A DNA stretch of 64,000 nucleotides, taken from assembly GCF_010645075.1 (NCBI RefSeq), contig NZ_JAADZV010000001.1:496001-560000 (forward strand). Reading direction: 5' to 3'. The notes beneath the pieces are model-generated. The model was not told the origin of the DNA, did no database searches, and was given only the letters and a program-made list of their open reading frames with translations. Made by a program: the position numbers and the translations under genes. This DNA is from Flavobacterium limi (GTDB taxonomy: Bacteria; Bacteroidota; Bacteroidia; Flavobacteriales; Flavobacteriaceae). Of this stretch, positions 54,042 through 60,423 are shown piece after piece (within the stretch, counting starts at the first letter, position 1; every line of letters starts with the position of its first letter).

Positions 54042-54563
54042 CTAAAAATTAGTTTTTTCCAATGTTCCAATATATTGACCCGTTAAATTTCCCGCACTAC
54101 TAACTATATTGAAACTAAAGCTAAATGTACCGTTTGGGTTTTTAGTAATATTAACTCTACTGGGATTTGCAGAACCTGTTAAATCAGCTGTTGAGAGTAT
54201 TGTAATAGTGGTGTTATTATTAATTTCTGTTAGTGCTACATACTCTAAATTAGATGCCTCCTTATATGTATATTGACCTGATTTAATGTCGTCTGCGGGA
54301 CAACTTGGGCAAGAGTTATAAGAAGTTCCAATCCTAATCCCAATTTGAAAAGCATGCGAAGTTTTTTTATTTTTAAAAGTTATTCCAAACTCTGTTGCAT
54401 CGTAGTTATTAGGGGTTCTGTTTATTGTAGCTCCTTCTAAAGCATACTTTTTACCCTTAAATTCTACAAAATTGATACTCGGATTTTCAACAGATGATTT
54501 AGAATCATCAGACGAACAGGCAATAAAAATTAAAGATAAGACTGCAAAAATAATTTTTCTCAT
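54042..54563 (-). CDS. Lipoprotein, first gene of the transposon cargo operon
   Basis: 173 residues from ATG 54563. Lipobox FIAC with SSDD behind it, the Bacteroidota surface-export-like acidic start. A beta-rich mature domain follows (INFVEFKGKKYALEGATI, FGITFKNKKTSHAFQIGIRIG, FSFSFNIVSSAGNLTGQYIGTL) with a CPSC motif near residue 85. Resembles the general beta-sandwich lipoproteins of Bacteroidota; function unknown. A longer frame to 54611 is rejected because its start lies close to the RNA terminator. Forty-six nt separate it from that terminator, so its message may be the readthrough product of the structured RNA. Confidence 0.7.
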   Translation of the reverse strand: MRKIIFAVLSLIFIACSSDDSKSSVENPSINFVEFKGKKYALEGATINRTPNNYDATEFGITFKNKKTSHAFQIGIRIGTSYNSCPSCPADDIKSGQYTYKEASNLEYVALTEINNNTTITILSTADLTGSANPSRVNITKNPNGTFSFSFNIVSSAGNLTGQYIGTLEKTNF

Positions 54564-54609
54564 AGGTTTGATTTTAGTATCACTCAAACCCAAAGTGACT
54601 TTGTTGTAC

Positions 54610-54779
54610 AAAAAAGCGTGGGTTTATAACTGTACCACGAATCGGGGTTCTGGACAAACCTTGCACCAATGATAAGTTACACCCACGCCTAAGCATGAGC
54701 ATAGTCTTATTATCGTGTGGTGCATTTGAAATTGTCCAGATTTCGATACCATGATAATAGCTAACGCTAATATTTTATT
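54610..54779 (-). ncRNA. Candidate structured RNA (leader/attenuator or small RNA) in the transposon
   Basis: About 170 nt on the minus strand, from the predicted start near 54779 to a U6 tract at 54615-54610. Two sets of complementary segments: A (54739-54710: ctggacaa, tgcacca, gataa) with A' (54675-54650: ttatc, tggtgca, ttgtccag), and B (54688-54675: gcgtgggtgtaact) with B' (54631-54616: agttataaacccacgc). The order A-B-A'-B' makes a pseudoknot, or two mutually exclusive folds. B-B' plus U6 is an intrinsic terminator. The frames in it are short and closed. It matches no RNA family I can name. Confidence 0.65.
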
Positions 54780-54785
54780 CAGCGG

Positions 54786-54814
54786 TAAAAGTAATGAATT
54801 ACAACAAATTTCAA
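54786..54814 (-). promoter_or_regulatory. Promoter of the structured RNA and cargo operon
   Basis: Minus strand: TTTG (54815-54812), 18-nt spacer, TACTTTTA (54793-54786), one mismatch (final A for G). Confidence 0.6.
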
Positions 54815-54818
54815 ACAT

Positions 54819-54850
54819 TTGCTGTTAAAAAAATAACCCTGATATCTTTG
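54819..54850 (+). promoter_or_regulatory. Promoter of the transposase gene
   Basis: TTG (54819-54821), 21-nt spacer, TATCTTTG (54843-54850), exact consensus. It is back-to-back with the cargo promoter, their -33 elements only 4 nt apart. Confidence 0.75.
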
Positions 54851-54960
54851 TATTCAAGTCTTTAAGCAGTAAAAAACAATTAGTAATAGAATTTACTTAC
54901 ACTAAAATTTTGTTTAAGTGTAAAAATGTTCTAAATTTGATAAAAGAAAAAAGAAGACCC

Positions 54961-55935
54961 ATGTTTAATAAAGATTTTAATTCGATACTGGAAGTTGCGA
55001 GAGAGTTCGCAACAGAACAAAAGTGTATTGAACATTTAGAAGCACTTTATTGGAACAATAATCCAGTAAGCCCTTTCCATGAAGATAGTAAAGTATATAA
55101 GTGTAAAGGAAATAAATACAAATGTAAAACCAGTGGTAAATACTTTACAGTAAAAACTGGTTCTATGTTTGATAATACCAAAATTGAATTACCTAAATGG
55201 TTTATGGCTATCTTCTTAGTTACAAACCATAAAAAAGGAATCAGTTCTGTACAGCTTGGTAAGGATTTACAGATTAGTCAAAAGTCTGCTTGGTTTATGC
55301 TTATGAGAATCAGAAAATGCTTCGGTATTGAAAATGATATTGATGACAAGTTTGAAGGGATTTGCGAAGCTGATGAATCTTTTTTCGGCGGAAAGAATAA
55401 AAACAGACACAAAGACAAAAAAGTTCCAATGTCACAAGGTAGAAGTTTCAAAGACAAAACACCTGTAATAGGAGTACTTCAAAGAGGAGAATCTGAAATA
55501 ATAGACGGCAAAAAGATTATGCATACACACAGTAAAGTAAAATGTATAGTCGGAAGCAACACTAAGAGCGAAACAATACAGCCGTTTATCAAATCAGTAG
55601 TAGTTAAAGACAGTGTTTTGATTTCTGATGAATGGTTTGGTTACAGAGGTTTAGATTCAATGTACGACCATCATGTAGTAGATCACGGAAAGAAACAATA
55701 TGTAGACTTTGATAATCCAGAAATTCACAGTAACTCAATGGAGGGATTTTGGGGAATAATAAAACGAGGGTACAATGGAACATACAACTGGTGGAGTAAA
55801 AAGCACATGCAAAACTACGTTGATGAATTTGTTTTTAGATTTAATTTAAGAACTGTGCAAAATAACGAGAGATTTAATTCATTACTTTTGAACTCTCAAA
55901 TACGAACTAAATACAAAGATTTAATGAATGCTTAG
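54961..55935 (+). CDS. IS1595-family transposase (ISXO2-like DDE domain)
   Basis: 324 residues from ATG 54961. N-terminal zinc-ribbon-like part is degenerate (KVYKCKGNKYKCKTSGKYFTVKTGSMF), followed by a helix-turn-helix region (ISSVQLGKDLQISQKSAWFMLMRIR). The ISXO2 catalytic domain shows the first acid in GICEADESFFGGK, the second in VLISDEWFGYRGL, and the final acid/Asn region in NSMEGFWGIIKRGYNGTYN. It ends VFRFNLRT. All acidic residues are present, so it is probably active. An upstream TTG at 54910 is a less likely start. Its 3' end overlaps the next gene by 8 nt. Confidence 0.9.
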   Translation: MFNKDFNSILEVAREFATEQKCIEHLEALYWNNNPVSPFHEDSKVYKCKGNKYKCKTSGKYFTVKTGSMFDNTKIELPKWFMAIFLVTNHKKGISSVQLGKDLQISQKSAWFMLMRIRKCFGIENDIDDKFEGICEADESFFGGKNKNRHKDKKVPMSQGRSFKDKTPVIGVLQRGESEIIDGKKIMHTHSKVKCIVGSNTKSETIQPFIKSVVVKDSVLISDEWFGYRGLDSMYDHHVVDHGKKQYVDFDNPEIHSNSMEGFWGIIKRGYNGTYNWWSKKHMQNYVDEFVFRFNLRTVQNNERFNSLLLNSQIRTKYKDLMNA

Positions 55936-56203
55936 AATATTGCAAAAAGAAAAGATTTTAGCGGATGAAACTATCCATAAAACAGAATTTGAACAACAAT
56001 GGTATTTCAGTCTTGAAGATATAGCAGAGTATTTACAGGAAGATTTATCAGAGGTTGAGTATTTAGAACTTCCTTTATTGATTGGCGGGCAAAGAAAGAC
56101 TGTAAAAACAGCAACTTTTGAAGCAATTGAAAAAGGACGTAAGAAAGAAGAATTATCAGATTTCAATAAAGCACTTTTAAAAGCCAGACATTTTAAGAAA
56201 TAA
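55928..56203 (+). CDS. Small protein overlapping the transposase stop, BRO-N-like
   Basis: 91 residues. Contains EFEQQWYFSLEDIAEYLQEDLSEVEYLELP followed by TVKTATFEAIEKGRKK; the W-Y-F-S-x-x-D-I-A pattern resembles the start of BRO-N/antirepressor-type DNA-binding domains, but the second half of that domain is missing. The ATG lies 8 nt before the end of the transposase gene, which indicates coupled translation and a role in the element (control or accessory to transposition, inferred). A minus-strand frame over it is a shadow. Confidence 0.65.
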   Translation: MLRILQKEKILADETIHKTEFEQQWYFSLEDIAEYLQEDLSEVEYLELPLLIGGQRKTVKTATFEAIEKGRKKEELSDFNKALLKARHFKK

Positions 56204-56205
56204 AA

Positions 56206-56231
56206 TAGAGCAATGGTGGAACACTGCTCTA
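56206..56231 (-). terminator. Terminator of the 53-aa gene
   Basis: tagagca / tgctcta stem; on the minus strand it is followed by ttttattt, 17 nt beyond the stop at 56248. Confidence 0.5.
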
Positions 56232-56247
56232 AGTATCATTCTTGCTA

Positions 56248-56409
56248 CTATTGTTCACAAGAGTTACAGTGATGGCATTCTACTTCTTCGACAGGTATAG
56301 TAAAGGGATGTCCTTTCGGAGCTATCTCTTTTCTACCGTTTCTTAGACGTGACTGACGAAAAATCCACTTGTAACAAACGCCATCAACAAGGTTGTAAAA
56401 GTGATTCAT
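56248..56409 (-). CDS. 53-residue Cys/His-rich peptide
   Basis: MNHFYNLVDGVCYKWIFRQ, a basic middle (SRLRNGRKEIAPKGHPF) and a C-terminal ECHHCNSCEQ knuckle with C-x2-C-x2-C and two His, plausibly one half of a zinc site. It has its own ATG and TAG and a terminator behind it. I recall short proteins ending in similar IPVEEVECHHC segments in Bacteroidota mobile elements but cannot name a family. Inside the transposon, between the BRO-N-like gene and the TRYPCO2-like gene, on the opposite strand. Confidence 0.6.
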   Translation of the reverse strand: MNHFYNLVDGVCYKWIFRQSRLRNGRKEIAPKGHPFTIPVEEVECHHCNSCEQ

Positions 56410-56510
56410 ATCGGTTGACTAAAGTCCTTCTTCTTTAACTGAAGTCTTCCAAAATTCAACAGTGGTATGCAGGAATGATTCTATAAAAATAGAAAAATAA
56501 TTCACACAAC

Positions 56511-56540
56511 AAAGCTCTAATTTATTTTAGGGCTTTTTTA
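56511..56540 (+). terminator. Terminator in the transposon right half
   Basis: aaagctcta / tagggcttt (one G-U) followed by T6; would end the transposase/BRO-N-like transcript. Confidence 0.65.
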
Positions 56541-56545
56541 TTTAC

Positions 56546-56553
56546 TATATTTG
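56546..56553 (+). promoter_or_regulatory. -7 box of the TRYPCO2-like gene
   Basis: TATATTTG, exact; leader of about 14 nt to ATG 56574. No TTG at -33. Confidence 0.6.
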
Positions 56554-56573
56554 GAGTAAACTAAGAAAATCTA

Positions 56574-56939
56574 ATGGAACTTGACGTATTTATTACAGAA
56601 ACAATAAAATCAATTAGCAATGGAGTAATTAATGCTCAAATTTTTGGAAAGGAAAACAATGTTTTGGTTAATCCTTTGCGAAGCTTTGATGATAAATTTG
56701 CTCAACATTCACTAACTGTGAAAGATGGAGAGAGACGATCTAAAAGAACTATTACTCAAATTGATTTCGATGTTGCAGTTACTGTTTCCGCTGAGGATGC
56801 CAGTAAAGTAGGCGGAGGACTAAAAATACAAATATTTAATGCTGATGCATCTACTGCAACAAGCACTATTAATCAAACTACATCGCGAATTAAGTTTCAA
56901 ATAGATATGTCATTACCTTTTGAAACGCAAACACCTTAA
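56574..56939 (+). CDS. TRYPCO2-like small protein (transposon cargo)
   Basis: 121 residues. Starts MELDVFITETIKSISNGVINAQ. The central part is IDFDVAVTVSAEDASKVGGGLKIQIFNA, and the C-terminal part is TINQTTSRIKFQIDMSLP. The pattern (amphipathic helix, charged middle, G-G-G-x-K-I-x-I-F, then S/T-rich strand R/K-I-K-F-x-I) resembles the trypsin-co-occurring TRYPCO2 domain seen in conflict systems, but no peptidase or NTPase is next to it. Own promoter; last gene before the right end. Confidence 0.6.
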   Translation: MELDVFITETIKSISNGVINAQIFGKENNVLVNPLRSFDDKFAQHSLTVKDGERRSKRTITQIDFDVAVTVSAEDASKVGGGLKIQIFNADASTATSTINQTTSRIKFQIDMSLPFETQTP

Positions 56940-56977
56940 CAAAATAATTCCGCCACAAACTAGAAAATAAAAAAAAT

Positions 56978-57002
56978 CTAGTGTAAAGTGGGTATACTTA
57001 CC
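56978..57002 (-). repeat. Right terminal inverted repeat
   Basis: 25 bp ending gggtatacttacc; inverted match to 52268-52292. Confidence 0.9.
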
Positions 57003-57010
57003 AAAAATAA
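57003..57010. repeat. 8-bp target duplication, right copy
   Basis: aaaaataa directly after the right inverted end. Confidence 0.9.
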
Positions 57011-57015
57011 TTATG

Positions 57016-57044
57016 AGTGCAGTAGTAGTTTACTGCACTTTTTT
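57016..57044 (+). terminator. Original terminator of greA-HIT, displaced by the transposon
   Basis: agtgcagta / tactgcact hairpin with T6 on the plus strand. The stop of the convergent histidine-kinase gene (57030-57032) lies in its loop. Without the transposon it would sit about 45 nt behind the HIT gene. Confidence 0.75.
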
Positions 57045-58181
57045 ATTGAGTGAAATCTGAAATGTAGTCCCTTTTCCAATTTCAGAATTTAAGACTTTAA
57101 TCTTTCCGTCATGGTATTCTTCGACAATTCTTTTTGTTAAAGAAAGTCCGAGACCCCAGCCACGTTTTTTAGTGGTATATCCAGGCTCAAAAATCGTTTT
57201 GAACTGTTTTTTATGAATTCCGGTACCTGAATCCTTAATGTTGATTTTTACATGTTGCGAGTCTTGTTCAATTTGAAGATCCAGACTTCCTTTTCCTTTC
57301 ATGGCATCAATTGCATTTTTAACTAAGTTTTCAATAGTCCAGCTGTGCAGTATTGGGTTAATCAAAGAAAAAACAGGTTCCTGAGGAGCTTTATACGAAA
57401 AAGCAACTTGTTTAGAAAAACGGGATTGCAGATATTCATAACTGTTTAAAGTTTCGGCTACAATATCATGAACTTCTAAAACAGGTACAGAGCCAATTTT
57501 TGAGAAACGGTCAGTAATGGTCTGTAATCGTTCAATATCTTTCTCTATTTCTGTGGTAATAGAGTGGTCAATTTCTTCTGTTTTCAAAATTTCAACCCAG
57601 CCAATTAATGAGGATAGGGGCGTTCCGATCTGGTGTGCGGTTTCTTTTGCCATTCCTGCCCAAAGTTTATTCTGGGTAGCCATTTTGGTGCTTTTATAGA
57701 AATTGTAAATGAGAGCAATGCATAAAAACACAATTAAAAGCAGCGCAATAGGATAATATTTGAGTTTGTTCAGCAACGCTGAATTTCCGTAATATAAAGT
57801 TTGATATTTTCCTGTAGCATATTCAAAAGTTATAGGCTCATTCTCTCTTTTTAAAGTTTTTAAAAGAGCATCTCTTTTTTTCTTGTCATTGAGAATTTCA
57901 TCAGGGACATTTTTAGAACTGACCACTTTATCATACAATATTACAACAGCCGGAATCGAAGTATTGTTGTTTATAATCTGAAGAGGCAATTCTACATCTG
58001 TATTTTCGTCTGCATTTACTATCGTAATCTGCGCGTTTACAAAAAGATTCATTTTTAAACGTTCCTCATTTTTAAAGATTTGGAAAAAAGTATAAGTATT
58101 CCAGAGAATCAGTGAAATGATTAAAAAGCAGAGTGAAATAATTATCCAGCGTACTGTATTTGTTCTTTCAGAAAAAGACAT
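57030..58181 (-). CDS. Sensor histidine kinase
   Basis: 383 residues from ATG 58181 (MSFSERTNTVRWIIISL). Two membrane helices (~11-32 and ~145-168) enclose a ~110-residue periplasmic sensor. The H-box is WAGMAKETAHQIGTPLSSLIGWVEIL (phospho-His in ETAHQIGTP). The ATPase has N-box NLVKNAIDAM, G1 DSGTGI and G2 GWGLGLSLTKRIV. A longer in-frame start at 58352 would add 57 residues running through AT-rich upstream DNA and is rejected. No response regulator is adjacent, so it is an orphan whose partner and signal are unknown. Confidence 0.92.
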   Translation of the reverse strand: MSFSERTNTVRWIIISLCFLIISLILWNTYTFFQIFKNEERLKMNLFVNAQITIVNADENTDVELPLQIINNNTSIPAVVILYDKVVSSKNVPDEILNDKKKRDALLKTLKRENEPITFEYATGKYQTLYYGNSALLNKLKYYPIALLLIVFLCIALIYNFYKSTKMATQNKLWAGMAKETAHQIGTPLSSLIGWVEILKTEEIDHSITTEIEKDIERLQTITDRFSKIGSVPVLEVHDIVAETLNSYEYLQSRFSKQVAFSYKAPQEPVFSLINPILHSWTIENLVKNAIDAMKGKGSLDLQIEQDSQHVKINIKDSGTGIHKKQFKTIFEPGYTTKKRGWGLGLSLTKRIVEEYHDGKIKVLNSEIGKGTTFQISLNKKVQ

Positions 58182-58297
58182 ATCTATTGTTTTGAGGTAT
58201 AAATATAACGAAATATACACATTTAATATTTTGTGAATATTTAAAGATTTTTTTGCTTTTAAGTCTAAAACTATTTCTTCGGGATAATCCATTTCTA

Positions 58298-58305
58298 TAC
58301 TTTTG
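58298..58305 (+). promoter_or_regulatory. -7 box of the flavin reductase gene
   Basis: TACTTTTG, exact; leader of about 30 nt to ATG 58342. Confidence 0.65.
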
Positions 58306-58341
58306 TAATTGCATAAATGAGATTCTGTTAAAAAATAATGT

Positions 58342-59217
58342 ATGATCAGCATTAATCCAAAAGAGATACCAACAGCAAAATTGCAGGGTTATCTGCAAAG
58401 TGCCATTGGACCACGTCCAATTGCTTTTGCAAGTACAATCAGCGCAAAAGGAATTCCAAATTTGTCGCCCTTCAGTTTCTTTAATGTGTTTAGTGCCAAT
58501 CCGCCAATTTTAGTTTTTTCACCCTCAAGACGTGTGCGTGACAATACAGTTAAACATACTTTAATTAATGCTGAAGCAACACGTGAGGTTGTGATTAATG
58601 TTGTTAATTATGATCTGGTCCAGCAAACTTCTTTAGCAAGTACAGAATATGGAGACGGAGTAAACGAATTTATAAAAGCGGGATTAACCCAGATTCCGTC
58701 AGATTTGGTAAAACCCTATCGTGTAAAAGAATCCCCGGTGCAGTTTGAATGCAAAGTAACACAGATTATTCCTTTAGGAACTGAAGGCGGAGCCGGAAAT
58801 CTGATTCTCTGCGAAGTGGTAAAAATTCATATTCATGAATCAATTTTAGATGAAAACGGAGCCATTGATCAGCATAAAATTGATTTGGTTTCAAGACTGG
58901 GAAATAATTGGTATTCGAGATCCAATCAGGGACTTTTTGAAGTAGAAAAACCACTGACCACTTTAGGTGTCGGAGTAGACGCTATTCCTAATTTTATCAG
59001 GGAAAGTAAAGTGTTTAATGGAAATGATCTTGGCAAATTAGGCAATATTGAAGCCTTGCCTACAACAGAAGAAGTTAGTATATTTGTGAAAGAAAATTTT
59101 TCGGTAAAAGGAGTTTTGAGCTCTGATGATCAGGAAAAATTACATTTAGAAGCTAAAAAATACCTCGATAAAGGTGATGTTTTATCAGCCTGGAAAGTGC
59201 TTTTGGCAAAGAAATAA
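58342..59217 (+). CDS. Flavin reductase family protein (FMN-binding split barrel)
   Basis: 291 residues. Split-barrel FMN domain (~20-215): IGPRPIAFASTISAKGIPNLSPFSFFN, NPPILVFSP and REVVINVVN, as in flavin reductase-like/DIM6 proteins. The C-terminal ~75 residues are an extra helical part (LSSDDQEKLHLEAKKYLDKGD). Probably an FMN-dependent oxidoreductase; electron donor and substrate unknown. Followed 31 nt later by the DUF3127 gene on the same strand. Confidence 0.88.
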   Translation: MISINPKEIPTAKLQGYLQSAIGPRPIAFASTISAKGIPNLSPFSFFNVFSANPPILVFSPSRRVRDNTVKHTLINAEATREVVINVVNYDLVQQTSLASTEYGDGVNEFIKAGLTQIPSDLVKPYRVKESPVQFECKVTQIIPLGTEGGAGNLILCEVVKIHIHESILDENGAIDQHKIDLVSRLGNNWYSRSNQGLFEVEKPLTTLGVGVDAIPNFIRESKVFNGNDLGKLGNIEALPTTEEVSIFVKENFSVKGVLSSDDQEKLHLEAKKYLDKGDVLSAWKVLLAKK

Positions 59218-59248
59218 GAAAAGAAACAATAATTAATATAGACAGAAG

Positions 59249-59620
59249 ATGGAAGTTACAGGAAAAGTAAAAGTGGTTAATCCGGAGCAGCAAGTTAGTG
59301 CCTCATTCAAAAAAAGAGAATTAGTTGTTACTACTGATGAGCAGTATCCACAGCATATTTTAATCGAATTTACACAAGATAAATGCGATTTATTAAGTAG
59401 CTACAAACAAGGTGAGGCTGTAAAAGTTTCTATCAATTTAAGAGGAAGAGAATGGGTTAATCCACAAGGAGAAACCAGATATTTCAATAGTATTCAAGGT
59501 TGGAGAATCGAAAGACTGGCACCGGAAGGTCCTGGGCAAACACCTCCAATGCCTGCTGCAGAGGCTTTTGCTCCTGCTACAAATTTAAACGAAGACGAAC
59601 CGGACGATTTGCCATTCTAA
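59249..59620 (+). CDS. DUF3127 protein with SSB-like C-terminal tip
   Basis: 123 residues. N-terminal small beta-barrel of the DUF3127 type (MEVTGKVKVVNPEQQVSASFKKRELVVTT..., VKVSINLRGREWVNPQGETRYFNSIQGW), OB-fold-like. A Pro/Ala linker is followed by the acidic tail NEDEPDDLPF, the same end as SSB at 3146 (NDLPF). It probably binds nucleic acid and uses the tip to bind the same partner proteins as SSB; that is inferred. Behind it is a terminator. Confidence 0.88.
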   Translation: MEVTGKVKVVNPEQQVSASFKKRELVVTTDEQYPQHILIEFTQDKCDLLSSYKQGEAVKVSINLRGREWVNPQGETRYFNSIQGWRIERLAPEGPGQTPPMPAAEAFAPATNLNEDEPDDLPF

Positions 59621-59642
59621 AGAGTTTAAATCACAAAAAAAT

Positions 59643-59689
59643 AAAATTCCAAATTCCAAACACTCTGATGATGTGGGATTTGGAATTTT
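59643..59689 (+). terminator. Terminator of the DUF3127 gene
   Basis: aaaattccaaattcc / ggatttggaatttt hairpin with T-rich tail; same stem family as the gldJ terminator at 34183. Confidence 0.75.
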
Positions 59690-59782
59690 ATTTTTGAAAG
59701 TAATTTTGTTATCCAAGGATAAGAAATAACAATATTCAGAAAATTGGAATTTTGGGATTAATTTTATTGGAATTTAAAAAAT

Positions 59783-60421
59783 ATGTATTACGTATTCAAA
59801 GATTTATTTTTTCCACCAGTTTCAGACGCTGATGAAGAAGGTGTTCTGGCAGTTGGAGGAGACTTAAGTTCCGAACGATTGCAGCTGGCTTATAAGAACG
59901 GAATTTTCCCATGGTTTAATGAAGGAGATCCGATTCTTTGGTGGGCTCCGGATCCCAGAATGGTTTTGTTTTTTGATGAATTGGTAATATCCAAAAGCAT
60001 GAGAAAAATCCTGGATAAGAAAATGTTTAAGGTGACTTACAACAAAAATTTCAGAGACGTAATTTCTAATTGTCAGCAAATTAAGCGTGATGGGCAAAAT
60101 GGGACCTGGATATCTGATGAAATGATTGAAGCTTATTGTAAATTAAACATTGAAGGAGTTGCTAAATCAGTTGAGGTATGGCAGGATGATGCTTTAGTCG
60201 GAGGTCTGTACGGGATTGATTTAGGCCATGTTTTTTGTGGAGAAAGTATGTTTTCTAAAGTTTCAAATGCTTCAAAAACAGCCTTTATTGCATTAGCATT
60301 ATATTTAAAAAAAGAAAATTATAAACTATTAGATTGTCAGGTTTATAATCCGCATTTAGAGAGTTTGGGCTGTCGCGAAATTGTCCGTGACGATTTTATG
60401 TCTATTTTAAACAGTAAATAA
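59783..60421 (+). CDS. aat: Leucyl/phenylalanyl-tRNA--protein transferase
   Basis: 212 residues. Adds Leu or Phe to N-terminal Lys/Arg of proteins (N-end rule). Motifs: FPPVSDADEEGVLAVGGDLS, YKNGIFPWFNEGDPILWWAPDPR, GTWISDEMIEAY, GGLYGIDLGHVFCGESMFS and LDCQVYNPHLESLG. Full length. The MOSC gene follows after 2 nt. Confidence 0.96.
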   Translation: MYYVFKDLFFPPVSDADEEGVLAVGGDLSSERLQLAYKNGIFPWFNEGDPILWWAPDPRMVLFFDELVISKSMRKILDKKMFKVTYNKNFRDVISNCQQIKRDGQNGTWISDEMIEAYCKLNIEGVAKSVEVWQDDALVGGLYGIDLGHVFCGESMFSKVSNASKTAFIALALYLKKENYKLLDCQVYNPHLESLGCREIVRDDFMSILNSK

Positions 60422-60423
60422 AA

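Larger units (their letters stand above)
52268..57002. mobile_element. 4735-bp transposon, IS1595/ISXO2 type, with cargo genes
   Basis: Seen directly: 25-bp ends that are inverted complements at 22 positions (start ggtaagtatacc), an 8-bp direct duplication aaaaataa on both sides, and one DDE transposase of the ISXO2 class inside. The 8-bp duplication is what the IS1595 family makes. The element is far longer than a basic IS1595 copy (~1 kb) and carries at least eight further genes plus a structured RNA. Both ends and the transposase frame look intact, so it may be recent and active. No integrase, conjugation gene or resistance gene is present. Confidence 0.9.

Noticed and set aside
54610..54779. 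tmRNA, SRP RNA or retron RNA
   Set aside because: None of the tmRNA tag/CCA end, SRP tetraloop motif or a reverse transcriptase gene is present.
54610..54830. Protein-coding explanation for the region between lipoprotein and transposase
   Set aside because: Short frames only, while inverted complementary segments, promoter and U6 terminator fit an RNA better.
58182..58352. 57-residue N-terminal extension of the histidine kinase
   Set aside because: It spans AT-rich promoter DNA and would put a long polar stretch ahead of the first membrane helix.
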